From: Euclidia mi
Lineage: Eukaryota; Arthropoda; Insecta; Lepidoptera; Erebidae
NCBI GenBank assembly: GCA_944739405.2
Contig: OX123185.2
Location: forward strand, 2,787,840-2,851,839
DNA: 64,000 nucleotides
Direction of reading: 5' to 3'
The translations under genes and the position numbers were made by a program. Numbering within the stretch: the first letter of the stretch is position 1; each line of letters starts with the position of its first letter. The notes under the pieces were generated by a model. It saw only the letters and a program-made list of their open reading frames with translations, ran no database searches and was not told the origin of the DNA. This document shows, piece after piece, positions 10,081 through 21,059 of the stretch.

Positions 10081-11080
10081 TCTCTGTATTTCGTTAATAA
10101 ATTATAAATGAATATAAATAAATATCTTTTAATATTTATTTTCTTTGAAACAACACATATTTGAAGCGAAAGAAATTGTTTATATTTTTCCATACAAACA
10201 TGTATGACGAGAGCTAACGAAAAAGCAGTAACTCAAATTCTAATTCTATAATTTTCTAAGCGACATAGCAGTATCTCATGAATAAGTTATATCCACATAT
10301 ATTTTTGATGTTTCATCTATTTTGAAAAATAATAATGGGTTGGGTTTCGAAACGAGTCGCCTGAATTTGAGGGTATTGGTAGTGTAGGGGGCTTAAGATA
10401 GTTCGTTTTAATCCCCTAAAAGTAATTTTGGCTGCCGGAGTTACGTCTAAATATTTTTAAACAATTTCCAAAATTTCATAAATACTTCAGCAATTATGCA
10501 AAATGGAACATAGTTTTTATACTTTAGTACAGTTTTACAAATGTATTTTTTAGTTTTTATGTGAAAAACGTGAAACGAAACGCAAAACTACCATCTTGGA
10601 ATGATCATATTGACAGCTTATGTCAAATTTGTGCGTCATTGCTTTCGAGTGCCTTGGGTTAGGTGCGACTGTAATAAGTAAATAAATAGGTTATGTTAGG
10701 TTCTCTTTTGACCCTTAATCCGAAAATAGGAGCCCTTCGCAGGGCTCCGACAACCTTAGTTTATTAAACTAGTGTGATGAATGTGGAAGTTGGCAGTGCC
10801 ATACACACCGATGTTTGGAGATTTTTTTTTTTCAGAGGAAACCAAGTATTTCCGGCAAGTGAAAATGGTGAGGAGGATTTCAAGACCTCCCCTGCTCCCT
10901 CTCCAATCACTCACAACCCCTAAAAACGGCGACGTATTTCGAAACCTTTGCCATAATAATTATACCTATAATAACAATAAACATCCATAAATAAATAAAA
11001 GAAATCAACTTTTACTAAACTTCAATTATCTCGTAACTCGCTTTAGTTGAGATACGGCTTTTGCGCTTAGTAGAGCAGTA
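10081..11080. other. Intergenic sequence with one hairpin
   Basis: No gene supported. GGAGCCC at 10729-10735 and GGGCTCC at 10742-10748 form a 7-bp GC hairpin around TTCGCA. About 20 bases further on is CTAG. This only weakly resembles a Helitron 3' end. Confidence 0.35.
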
Positions 11081-11084
11081 TTGT

Positions 11085-11175
11085 GTTTGTAGGGTACCGT
11101 AGCCAAAAATTGTAAAAACGGAACCCTTATAGATTCGCAATGTCTGTCTGTCTGTCCGCCCGTATGTCACAGCCA
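11085..11175 (+). repeat. Dispersed lepidopteran repeat fragment
   Basis: Contains GGGTACCGTAGCCAAAAA, then CGGAACCCTTATAGATTCGC and TGTCTGTCTGTCTGTCCG. I recognise this as a common interspersed repeat in moths. No coding content. Confidence 0.5.
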
Positions 11176-11855
11176 ATTTATTGAAAAACAGATTTGAAAA
11201 CTGGCAGGAATGGAATTAGATGTAGGTATTCTATAAACTGCTTCACTATTTTTATACAAAAACAAAACAAACATAATAATGGCCTCTCCATACATGGAAC
11301 TGACTTAATTATTTTTATCATCTTACGGCACGTAGGTATTTACCTACTTTCGTCAACATTTAATACCTATAACGTCTAATGTAAACCAGTTTTGCTCATG
11401 GCTGCACTGAGAACAAAAATTGCGCTATGCCTATATTGTACAAACAGATTGATGTATGTAATATAAATTTTAATATCAGTATCTCAATTCAATGCTAAAA
11501 CGTTTTGCTTGCGATTTTGAAATAATGGAATACGGATGTCACCAGAATACGGCCGCACGCGACGAGAATGAAGGGGGGCGCCCCGCAGTAGACGGAGCTA
11601 AGCTCCCTTCACCTCCCCTGCTTCACCCCCTCATTTACCAAAACAGTCGCTTAGGACAGCGCCTTAATGTTTGCGGAAAAAATAATGCGGCTATTATTTA
11701 TATTATTATGTGTAATATTAAATTTATTTTACCTATATACATGCATTTATATTTGTAACTTACAGTTTGTGATCATTTTATTATTTTGAAATCTTATATA
11801 ATGACATCTGCTTCGTTTTTAAAGTTTAATTGATATTTTTGTTACAGTTAAACAA
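11176..11855. other. Intergenic sequence, nothing recognised
   Basis: AT-rich, with a GC-richer patch near 11545-11640 that does not resolve into a gene or known repeat. Confidence 0.4.
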
Positions 11856-12467
11856 TATATCGACTGTGAACTGGCAATAGGTCCTATCTCATTTTTTTGC
11901 AGATTTCACTTTTTAATGCCAATTTATACCATTTAATACTCCACATCGTTGCAAGAAATCCTTACTTAAATACATTTTAATTTAGCGCCAGAATTCGCTT
12001 TATTCAACTTGTACTAACTGCAACTCGCAGCGAATGGGAGCATTTCATCCTATCTCGCCAAAAATGTACGGACATGAACGTGATTTCGCGCACTCTTAAA
12101 ACAAATAACTGTTTTATGTGGATTCATTAGGATTCGGAGCCCTAAGTTATAAAGAGATATTATTGAGGACTTCTAGAAGCTAAAATTGTAGGTTTTGTTA
12201 TAAATTTATAATTAATATTTAAGATTTCTACATTAATAATCTGTAAATCGAGATAGTACATCATGCATTGCCATTCAAACATTTGGCAGATTGGAATTAT
12301 TCAGAGATAGTACTTCTTGGATCTATTCAACTAAGTATAACATCAACCGAAAATACCTTTCATTAGGTTAATCAATACATATACCTACGATAAAATACAT
12401 GCTTCTAAGTTGCACCATTCCGCTATAAGTTGTTATTGACGTATTATTCAAGTATTATCCGTATAAT

Positions 12468-12598
12468 AATGTGCCCGGTAGATGGCAATGGGCTCGCCAA
12501 CTATAACATAGGGACCGAAACATAACTGGCAAAAAGTGTGTGTGTAATACACCTCTGCCTACCCCTTCGGGGATAAAAGGTTCACGTCTTTTACCCCC
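12468..12598 (+). mobile_element. 5'-truncated SINE: shared 3' domain only
   Basis: Begins AATGTGCCCGGTAGATGGCA and ends with CTACCCCTTCGGGGATAAAAGG. This is the 3' domain shared by the SINEs at 17088, 18409, 43124 and 51190. The tRNA-like head is absent. It truncates at the same point where the SINE at 17088-17356 changes orientation. Confidence 0.75.
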
Positions 12599-12784
12599 TT
12601 TAGTTATGTTATCAGCATTTACGGCTTGATGTTCTAGCCCATCGAGTCACACAGGCTTGCTGCTTAGGGATTGCAGGGCTATGTTCTAACTACCTACTAA
12701 CTAGCGAATTGTTTGGTTGGATTCGATAGAGCATAAATAATAATGGAAATGATTTGTGATTACAAATAATTTATCCTTCTTGAT

Positions 12785-14280
12785 ATTAACTGCGAAATGC
12801 CTAAATATCGGCGCCTCAATAGACAGAAATCTAAGTCTCTGACCCGCGATATCCGCCGATACAATACCAAATGTGTTCAAGAGGCGATCGAGCGGAACAA
12901 AGGCTCTAATGTATTCCAGAGAGATATGTCTATCGGGCAAAGTCAGCTAACAAAGCTGAAGACGGAGGATGGCAGTGTTGTATCATCCAGACCTCAGTTC
13001 TTGGAGGAGATTATACACGACCCCGCCAACACACGCGACCCTAGAGCTAGATCGACCCGACACCATACCGAAGACAGCCCGGACGTCAGCATGCACGAGA
13101 TTAGTGTGGCCCTACAAAAGCTCATAAACAACAAGGCACCGGGTGATGACAGAATTACGACAGAGCTTTTGAAAGCTGGCGCCATACCCGCTTTGGAAAT
13201 GCTTCGTAAGCTTTTTAATTCCGTCATACACGAGGGTAAAACGCCACAAGAGTGGCTCAGCAGTGTGGTGGTGTGGTGTTCTTCAAAAAGGTCGACAAAA
13301 CCCCTGTAAAGAATTGCAGACCCATCTCACTTCTGAGCCACGTATATAAGCTGTTGTCAAGGTTAATCACGAATCGTCTCGCTTGCAAGCTACACGACTT
13401 CCAGCGTTCCGAACAAACCAGTTTCCGAAAAGGCTAATAGTAGGTACCACATACTGAACACATAGAAGCCCGAGGAGTTTATCCAGCGCTATGCTTGGCG
13501 TTTGTAGACTATGAGAAAGCCTTCGATTCGATCGAAATCTGGGCAGTGCTGCAGTCTCTCCAACGGTGCCAGATCGACTATCGATACGTTGTGCTGAAGT
13601 GTTTGTACGAAAACGCGGTGACGTGTCAGTCCACTTCCAGGACCAGAGCTCGAAACCTATTCGACTACAGCGAGGGGTGAGGCAGGGAGATATTATATCT
13701 CCGAAACAATTCACCGCTGCGCTTAAAGAAGTCTTCAAGATTCTGGATTGGGAAGGACTCGGTATCAACATCAACGGCGAGTACTGTATCACTCATCTTC
13801 GACTCGCTGACAATATCGTAGTCATGGTTGAGACCATGGAAGACCTCGGCACAATACTCGGTGGCGTCTGTAGAGTCTCCCAACAAGTAGGTCGAACAAG
13901 ACGAAAATCATGTATAACGTCCATGTTGTACCTGCTCCTATAGATATCTTCACGTCCGATATCCCGCAGTGTCTCAAGACGAAAGCCTTGACCAGGTGTG
14001 TAGCCAGTGTTGTCACTCAAAGGGCGATGGAAAGAGCTATGCTCGGAGTTTCCATGCGAGATCGTATCAGAAATGAGGTGATCCGCAGGCGAACCAAAGT
14101 CACCGACATAGTTCGCCGAATAGTCAGGCTGAAGTGGCAGTGGCAGGTATATAGCCAGAAGAACCGATGGCCGTTGGAGCAGAAAGGTTCTGGAGTGGCG
14201 GCCACGCACAGGACGTCGTAGCAGAGGTAGGCCTCCTGCAAGATGGACTTATAATCTTGTTGGGATCGCCCATAATGTTC
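12785..14280 (+). pseudogene. Truncated, frame-broken RTE-type LINE reverse transcriptase
   Basis: Fragments in successive frames give an RTE-clade reverse transcriptase. An N-terminal linker and RT region (NNKAPGDDRITTELLKAG) is at 12797-13300, NCRPISLLSHVYKLLSRLI at about 13310-13380, AFVDYEKAFDSIE at 13495-13540 and RGVRQGDIISPKQF near 13670-13715. At about 13795-13825 the catalytic F/Y-A-D-D motif has become RLADN. The C-terminal ERAMLGVSMRDRIRNE and a GRPPARW relic end near 14280. The endonuclease domain is missing (5' truncation). At least four frameshifts and the changed active site mean it is dead. It is related to the RTE copy at 53430-55150. Confidence 0.85.
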
Positions 14281-14522
14281 CAAGTAAAATGTCCTATGTT
14301 TGTTCTTGTGTTGATTTATATTGTCCTATCTCGATTTTAAATTGGAAGGAAGCATAAAATGTTACTTTTGTTTTTAATTACATGTGTAATAAAAAAATAT
14401 TAACTACGTTTTTTTTTTAACATACGACATGTTGTATATATGCTGCAAACATGATTATTCTTCCTCCTCTAAAGTTGTCAAAATTGAGATAGGACATGTT
14501 GCCAGTTCACAGTCGATATACT

Positions 14523-15169
14523 ATTTTATATTTGCTTACAGACATCCAGTTTAAAAATGTGATAATATATTAATTATTGCAAAATAACAAATTACTTAAA
14601 TAATTGTATGTACAGTTCATTCATATTTGTTTTATTCGTAATAATGTTCCGATGTTTCCTTAGGCCCATGACCATTAGCTACAAACATTTTCTGTAAAAT
14701 TTCTTTCCAAGAAATCTTTAGATATACATACCTTAAAATAATTTTTACATCATAAAAATTATTATTGAAATGGAAACACATGCATAGATCACTATCCATT
14801 ACTATAGTGTAAATACTTTGTTGTTATTTGTTGTTTGTTAACACGTCTCATTGTTTCACACATAAAGCATTTTTATTTCTGCATTACAATTACAAAACAG
14901 TGGACCTAATGTTGCTTCAGGACTTATATCTATTTGGTTTATTTTTGGTAGCTTCAGGTTTGACTAGAACTATACGGAATGTGTCAGTTTAAGCCTTATT
15001 CTATATTACAAAACGACATGATGCGTAGTTGGAAAAATTTAAGACTGTTATGTAATACGACTCTTCAAGTTGAACTGTCGTCCATCTCATTATGAGACGC
15101 GGTTGGATTGGAATGTCGTGACTGTGATACAAATGTTGATGCGTGACTCCGGCAGTATGTGTCCGAGGC
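14523..15169. other. Probable 3' UTR and downstream flank of the Ig gene
   Basis: Follows the stop codon of the minus-strand gene. Minus-strand AATAAA hexamers occur at 14938-14943 and 14872-14877 and are candidate poly(A) signals. AT-rich, no other feature. Confidence 0.35.
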
Positions 15170-15237
15170 TTATGATACGATGAGGTGGACTGTCGTTGAT
15201 AACGATGTCAGCAGTAGCGCCATTAGTAAGCTTGCTT
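15170..15237 (-). CDS. Ig-superfamily protein, last coding exon (GPI-signal-like tail)
   Basis: Acceptor TTTCTTTTTCAG precedes 15237. The exon opens with two bases that complete the codon left by exon 15549-15620 and encodes EASLLMALLLTSLSTTVHLI plus two residues, then TAA. A short hydrophobic C-terminus with no following cytoplasmic residues is typical of a GPI-attachment signal, so the mature protein would be anchored on the outer cell surface. That is inference. Another frame of this exon is open for about 48 codons, but its phase does not match the upstream exon. Confidence 0.75.
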
Positions 15238-15548
15238 CTGAAAAAGAAATGGATGGTTAGCATGTACTGTTCTTACAATAATAGTCGAATAGAATAGACT
15301 TTTCAGTGACTGTACAATAAACATGATAGGAATTATACACAAATTCCAATCGAAGTAGTGAATAAAGCCTACCTAGCCTTTTTATTAAAAATATGTTATT
15401 ACCATATTGCCAAGCAAAGCTAAAAGTTATCTTTGTTTCATACCAACCACTTGATAGTGTTATTTTTTTAAATATTTCCTCAATGAATAAGAAATTGACT
15501 ACAAAATAATTATTACTAACTGCTTTTTAATGACTAATAAATCATTAC

Positions 15549-15620
15549 CTGTTGAAACTATTGCTGCCCCAAGCTGCATATCAGCTGCCGTCGGTATTTC
15601 TGGCGTCGTACTTATAGGAC
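15549..15620 (-). CDS. Ig-superfamily protein, penultimate coding exon (linker)
   Basis: 72 bp between acceptor TTTGTCGACAG and donor GTAATG. Only one of its three frames is open, and it is exactly the frame demanded by the single leftover base of exon 20893-21059. It encodes GPISTTPEIPTAADMQLGAA and four more residues: Ser/Thr/Pro-rich, a likely O-glycosylated stalk and possible GPI omega-site region. The phase match across two independent introns is strong evidence for a real exon. Confidence 0.8.
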
Positions 15621-17074
15621 CTGTCGACAAAGAATCATTTTAGTTCAGGGTACATCATGCTAAGGAAGAAAGGCAAAATGCTAAAATTTATCGCTTAGAT
15701 TTTAGATAATATTCAGCAGTTTATAGCTTTAACTTCTAATAAAACATATAAAAATGAACTGGTTGGATAGGGTTAAATAGCACCTCGAAATCTTGTTAAG
15801 AAATTCATCCATGAAGTATGCACACGGTTTTATTTAATTTTGTATCAATGACTAGTGGAGGCAGACTAGCTTTCGGCCTCAATAACGGCAAACAGTGTCC
15901 ACTCCTATGGAATGGACATAACTATATTCTCAATTCCTTTATCAAATCCAGAGCTACTAAATCCAAGCTATTGTCTATCGAAACACAAGAGCGACGCTCT
16001 TAGCAAATTCTCTTCATTATTAGCAAGCGTCAGTTGGGCGTCAGATTCAAATGCATCATATAATATCTAAAATAGAACTGCTATTTAGCTGGGATGAAAA
16101 TCTACTTTACGATTCGAAAACATTGAACTTTGAATCAAAGGATTGCTGTCAAATTGGATTAACATGGATTTATACAGTGTTGCGGTGTGCTTGTAACGAA
16201 CTGACAAAAAGGCAATAACTCTGCGGTTGTTGTACAAACGACAGTCCACTCGATCGGCTTTGTGTCGGAGCGTTGCGTCACAATGCAATAATACACGCTC
16301 TTGTTGCGACATACTTATAAGTTACATTGTAAATCTGATATTACTTTAAAGTGTGTTTTTTTATTTAAAAAAATATTCAACGAATCTTTTTGTGTCACGG
16401 CGTGTTCAGTGTTTTATAATCATGAATATAATAATCCTTTTGTAAGCCTTATAACTTATCAAGCGACTTTTAAAAGAAGGATGTACTCAATGCGGCTGTT
16501 TATGTTTTGTTTTATATTTGTCACCTTAAAACTCCTATGAACCGATTCGGAAAATTATTTTTATGTTTGGCAGGATACAGTTTCTGTTTGTCCCATTCAA
16601 GTTCAATATCAATACTCAAATGAAAATAAAATAACATTTACGAAGATTATTTCAAAATATGCCAAATATGTTCAAGTAATAAAATAGTAAATCACTACGT
16701 TTGATCTCAGCAACAGAACCTAGTCTAGCACCAACATTACTTAAAATAATATCTTTAAACATAATTTTATGTGAGCTGCACAAGATTTATTCGTGGCACG
16801 GCAGGAAAACTTTGTTCATTAAATTAAACTGGCTTATTCGAGATTTTATCTTTGCGTTCTACAATTTATTAATATGGCGAAAATAACGGTTATAGCAGAG
16901 GTAAATATTCACCGGGGTTTATTGGGGAAATTTAAGTTTCAAGAGTTCGCATATGATTGGACTTGGATTGGACTCCCCTTATGGATGAAGAAAAATAGAG
17001 TCGAGATAATTATGAGGGATTATTTTACTGTACCCACTGTGTAAGATACGGTGTATAATTAATTTACGCATAAT

Positions 17075-17369
17075 TTATGTGAATTTGTTAAGCGAGCGAT
17101 AATTAATATTTTTAATACACACATAACTTCGAAAAGTCATAGGTGTGTGGCCGGTGTAACTGGGGATCGAACCTGAGACCATCGTCTCGGCAGTCCGTTA
17201 CGTACACCACTGGGCTATCGCCGCTTAACAATGTGCCCGGTAGATGGCAATAGGCTCGCCCTCTATTACATTGGGACCGAAATATATCTGGCGAAATGTG
17301 GGTGTGTAATACACCTCTGCCTACCCCTTCGGGGATAAAAGGCGTGAAGATATGTGTTATGTGAATTTG
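17075..17369 (+). mobile_element. SINE family 2 with inverted 5' half and 13-bp TSD
   Basis: The body spans 17088-17356. TTATGTGAATTTG at 17075-17087 and 17357-17369 is a perfect target-site duplication, so this is one insertion. The tRNA-like head and body (17088-17228) lie on the minus strand: head GCGGCGATAGCCCAGTGG, B box GGTTCGATCCCC. The 3' domain (17229-17356, from CAATGTGCCCGGTAG to CCCTTCGGGGATAAAAGGC) lies on the plus strand. In the colinear copy at 51190-51443 both halves share one orientation. This is the structure expected from twin priming. Confidence 0.85.
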
Positions 17370-17651
17370 GTTTGCTCAATAATTATGGAATATTGAAACT
17401 AGACATAATTCTAATAACAGAAAATTTTGTAGTAATTCTCAGGCGTGAATCGTGATTACAAATGTTTTCTAAGGAGTCAATGCAAACAATTCTCAACGCT
17501 CAACGTATTAAAGAATTACAAATAATAAAGTTCAACCCTTATTCGGCTCTATAGTAAATATTATCAGACACAGCTTGACTGTTCACTCAACATTGATTAT
17601 TTATTTATTTTTGGCTTTGAGACCCAACCAACTTTATTCTACAACCTTCTA

Positions 17652-17707
17652 AATATTTATAAATTTTAGCGCTATAAAGATTTATAGCGCTAAAATTTAT
17701 AAATATT
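17652..17707. repeat. Perfect 27-bp-arm palindrome
   Basis: Left arm 17652-17678 and right arm 17681-17707 are exact reverse complements around a 2-base spacer GA. The arms contain TTTTAGCGCTATAAA. It can extrude as a long hairpin. A near tandem repeat (ATTATAATTAGAT) follows at about 17715-17740. Confidence 0.9.
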
Positions 17708-18408
17708 ATCAAATTATAATTAGATATTATAATTAGATATATATGAGAATTTTGATATGTACCAGATAAGCTATATCTCAGCACTTCCAAACGTAGTATT
17801 TTATTACAGCAGCTAAAAAAACAAAATAAAAACCTTGAGTGTATTAATAATTTGTCAACGGTAAATTGTGCTACACCCTCGAGACATCGATGTTGCTATA
17901 CTTAACTAAAAAAACTCTATTAATCATCATAATCCATCTTTCAATGTCCATTCTGAAAATCTATTTTCGAGGTAAAATTGCAAGGCACTACAGCTTGTTG
18001 ACTTTTCATTTGGATTATAAGAATAAACGCCAAGAAAAAATGTTTGCGCGCCTACCGATATTCTATTACATTTTACTCTCCACAATGGGCTTAACGAAGC
18101 ATAAAATTATTCACAAGGAGTGTAGGAAATGTTCTCTCATATACCTTATATATAGCTATGTACACAAACTTCCTACTGATAAAAAGCTTAAATTGGCTAC
18201 TCGAAAATTATTTGCGAAATTGTTATTTTCATGACCGCGCCGCGCCACTCTTAAGTATATTAAACACCATATTCTTTTTGTTGGTGCGAATCGCGTTGTT
18301 GACATACGTCAATTTATTGATTATTGAAAACGGAAAATATTTTGATAAGCATACAAGAGAGCTTGAGTTCATAAGTTTTGCAATGTGTTGTTTTTATTTC
18401 TTATTTTT

Positions 18409-18695
18409 ATAGACTGACGCCTGTATCCCCGAAGGGATTGGCAGAGGTGTAATATTACAACCACATTTCGCCATGAATTTTTAGCTCCTACGTAATATCG
18501 GGCGAGCCTATTGCCGTTACTGAGTAAAGACAAAGATAAATAGAAAGATTTATTTATAAGCCGCATCACCAGACTCCTTGCCGCTATTGAAAATTAGGAA
18601 AATCCCAAAACACTTTTTCACAACCCGGGAATCGAACTCAGGAGGACCTCCGATCACTAGTCGCATAAGCTATCCACTGGATCACGGAGGCAGTC
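18409..18695 (-). mobile_element. SINE family 1, full length
   Basis: Minus strand. The head starts GACTGCCTCCGTGATCCAG at 18695, has a B box (GAGTTCGATTCCCGG), then a body and the shared 3' domain with a CCCCGAAGGGATTGGC-type hairpin, ending in an A-rich tail. Possible 9-bp target repeats, ATGTGTTGT at 18383-18391 and ATATGTTGT at 18696-18704, match at 8 of 9 positions. It is the same family as 43124-43381. Confidence 0.8.
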
Positions 18696-19104
18696 ATATG
18701 TTGTAGCAGATTTATTTGTAAAAAATCGGAAAAAGAAACATATCAAGTGTAATTTGGAAACCAATTTTAATCCAAAGTAATAGGTGAACCTTTCTGAGCT
18801 TTATTTAACAGAGAACCTTAATAATTAAACTTTACCTTAATTAAGATTTGAACTAGTAATTTCCTAGACGCCTGAAAATACATTATGAAGTATCTAGCTG
18901 GATGTACTTGGGATTGGAATTTTGTTTCGCTTTTTTTCGATTTCGCTTCGACTATCAAGTCAAATGTAAATTCATAACTCAAATTAGTGGCATGCAGTTC
19001 AAGTGCTAAGTCATTCAGCCAGCTAAGCCGGAGGTTAAGGGTTCGTTTGCCAAGTTAAATAGTATTTAAGAATGCTTAACTACGTTTAAATCCCTTACTT
19101 TAGT

Positions 19105-19240
19105 TTATGTTTTATTTATTTTATTTAATAACTTTATATACACTGAAGCGTATAAAGGCGGACATAATGCCTTGGGCATTCTCTCCCAGTCTACCTTAGA
19201 GTGGTGCAGAGATTAAAGTAGGTGTATTGAAGAAGTGAGT
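19105..19240 (-). repeat. Retroelement 3' end with AAATA-type tail
   Basis: The minus strand reads GACTGGGAGAGAATGCCC, then AAGGCATTATGTCCGCC, then an AAATAAA-rich tail. This is a typical lepidopteran LINE 3' end, truncated, related to 6358-6507. Confidence 0.5.
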
Positions 19241-19269
19241 GAAGAAGAACTTTTGTAGCATAAACATAA

Positions 19270-20757
19270 TACATATTATATACATAGTTTAAAATACATA
19301 CATTCGATAGTACAAGAACATATTAATAAATAAGCAGTTATACAAAATATAAAATATATAGTAATTATAAACTAAGAATACATAACAAATTATAAAAATA
19401 TTAAATATATACATACACTAAATACCAATATACATAAACAAATTATTAGGATACTTCTGCCAATTATCCAACAACAGCTGTTTCACTCTGGATTTAAAGC
19501 GATCCTTTGTAGTAGCCATCCTGATTTCTAGAGGAAGGGCATTCCAAAGAAGGATTGCTTGAATGGGAAAGGACGAGCGAATTAAAGCAGAACTATGTGA
19601 AAGACAAAGTAGGAGAAGATTATTGGAAGAACGAAGATTTTGATCGTGGTTGGAACTCAAGTATTGGAAATAAGAATTAAGGTATTTTGGGGTATTGGGA
19701 GACATAAGGATAGAATAAAGAGTAGTGAGGGCACGCATACTGCGTCTTTGACGAACAGGAAGCCACTTCAATTGAGAACGATATGTAGATACATGATCAT
19801 ACTTGCGAAGGTTAAAGATAAATCGAATGCAGATATTGAGAAGACGATCCAGTTTGTTGAGAAGTTCTGCATTCAGGTCATAGTAGCATACACCACCATA
19901 GTCGATCAACGGGAAAACCAAAGTTTGCACAAGTATAGTCTTGGTCTTGGGTTTCTGAAGCGATTTAGAGCACGTAGTGTACCTGTAATTTTCTGACCGA
20001 CTTGAGTAACTTGGTTACGCCAACTCAAGGTACAATCTATATGCAGGCCAAGGTTCTTGACCACTGGAAAGAAGTCTTTAGCAGTACCATCGTAGACTAG
20101 CGTTGGCAGAGTTGTAAAATCTAGTTTTTGTATTGATCGCTGGCTGCCAATGATAATGGCTTGGCATTTACTAGGATTTACAGACAAGCCAAACTTGTCT
20201 GACCAATTTTTTATGGCAAGTAAATCCTTGTTGATGTTTCACTAGCAATCCATAGGGATTGCTAGTGAAACATCATCAAACGTTGCCTGAGAGTAAATCT
20301 GCAAGTCATCGGCATACAAGTGATAATCGCATTGAAGATTTTGAGTTAAGAGATTAATAAACATAGAAAATAGCAAAGGAGAAATGATACCGCCATGAGG
20401 AACGCAAGAGTTGTTGTCGCACCAGTTCGATGATGACTCATCAAGGCGGACAGACTGCTGACGACCCCGAAGATAACTTGAGCACCAATCCAGAACATCG
20501 GATGAGACCTTGAGATGGGAGAGGAGGGATAATAGGATATCGTGACTGACGGTATTAAAGGCATTTGAAATATCAACCAAAGTCAACACTGTGACCTTGG
20601 CATTTTCCACGCCGTCCCTAATATCGCCAGTCACTTTAAGGAGTGCAGTAGTAGTGCTATGTCCAGGCCTGAAACCAGACTGGAGAGAACTTAAAAGGTT
20701 GTTGATGTAAACAAACCTGGACAATTGCTGGTGTTTAAGCTTTGCCCCTTTTAGGAC
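19270..20757 (-). pseudogene. 5'-truncated CR1/Jockey-group LINE reverse transcriptase
   Basis: RT domain from 20724: SGFRPGHSTTTALLKV, a DISNAFNTVSHDIL catalytic region, a degenerate VPHGGIISPLLFSMFIN (normally PQGSILGP) and YHLYADDLQIY. Later segments are at 19906-20187 (SVNPSKCQAIIIGS) and 19418-19930 (C-terminal LIDYGGVCYYDL ... LPVRQRRSMRAL). The frame is lost at 20236-20277, where a 19-bp inverted duplication has been added, and again near 19925. Endonuclease and ORF1 are absent. It lies in the intron only about 130 bp from exon 20893-21059. The clade is judged from RT motifs alone. Confidence 0.8.
20236..20277. repeat. Inverted duplication inside the LINE
   Basis: A roughly 19-bp arm (GATGTTTCACTAGCAATCC) and its exact reverse complement are separated by 3-4 bases. 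The second arm belongs to the LINE coding sequence; the first is an extra inverted copy that breaks the reading frame. Confidence 0.8.
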
Positions 20758-20892
20758 CAGAATTTGACGTACGTATCACAGCTTTTATATTGATTGCGAA
20801 TTATATACGCTTTTGGTGTACTTAAATAAGTAATTCAGAAGGTCGTATGTTGAATTTCCTTGGACATAAAACCCGGATGCCAATGTACTGAC

Positions 20893-21059
20893 CTGGATAA
20901 TAAATAGCTTCTTTTCTAACAGCGTACTTCGCTTCGGGAATTCTCAGCGTGCATATGAACTCCGCGGGCGTCGGGAGATCTGCGTCGTTGAGGGTCACTG
21001 ACGCCACTGCAGAGAACCTCCCGTTCACCTCCGTGACGTGATGTCGGACCGGGAGGTGC
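20893..21059 (-). CDS. Ig-superfamily protein, internal exon (second half of Ig domain)
   Basis: 167 bp, with acceptor TTGTTCCCACCAG before 21059 and donor GTCAGT after 20893. It starts with the base that completes the split Lys codon of exon 46562-46679 and ends with one base that continues exactly into exon 15549-15620. It encodes HLPVRHHVTEVNGRF, a SVTLNDADLPTPAEFICTL stretch with the second Ig cysteine, and RIPEAKYAVRKEAIYYP. The cysteine lies about 54 residues after the one in the previous exon, normal for an Ig fold. It is markedly GC-richer than its surroundings. Likely an extracellular adhesion or recognition domain. The orthologue is not recognised. Confidence 0.85.

Larger units (their letters stand above)
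11858..14518. mobile_element. TIR-bounded DNA element with nested insertions
   Basis: Terminal inverted repeats of 39 bp lie at 11858-11896 (TATCGACTGTGAACTGGCAA...) and 14480-14518, matching at about 36 of 39 positions. A TA dinucleotide flanks each side (11856-11857, 14519-14520), fitting a TA target duplication. The motif TCCTATCTC recurs inside near 11883, 12051 and 14324. The interior contains a SINE fragment and a truncated RTE LINE, both probably later insertions. No transposase ORF remains, so the superfamily is unknown; the TA duplication would suit Tc1/mariner-like elements. Confidence 0.65.
15621..20892 (-). other. 5.3-kb intron of the Ig gene
   Basis: Lies between the exons at 15549-15620 and 20893-21059. 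Apart from the annotated SINEs, palindrome and LINE it is AT-rich, with no coding exon visible; 15818-16890 and 17866-18412 contain only featureless open frames. Confidence 0.6.

Noticed and set aside
10729..10772. GC hairpin followed by CTAG, like a Helitron 3' end
   Set aside because: The hairpin-to-CTAG distance (about 20 bases) is longer than usual, no TC 5' end was found, and there is no second copy in the window.
15190..15237. Second open frame of the last Ig exon, about 48 codons from the splice acceptor
   Set aside because: Its phase needs two leftover bases from the upstream exon, while exon 15549-15620 leaves one. Treated as chance overlap with the 3' UTR.
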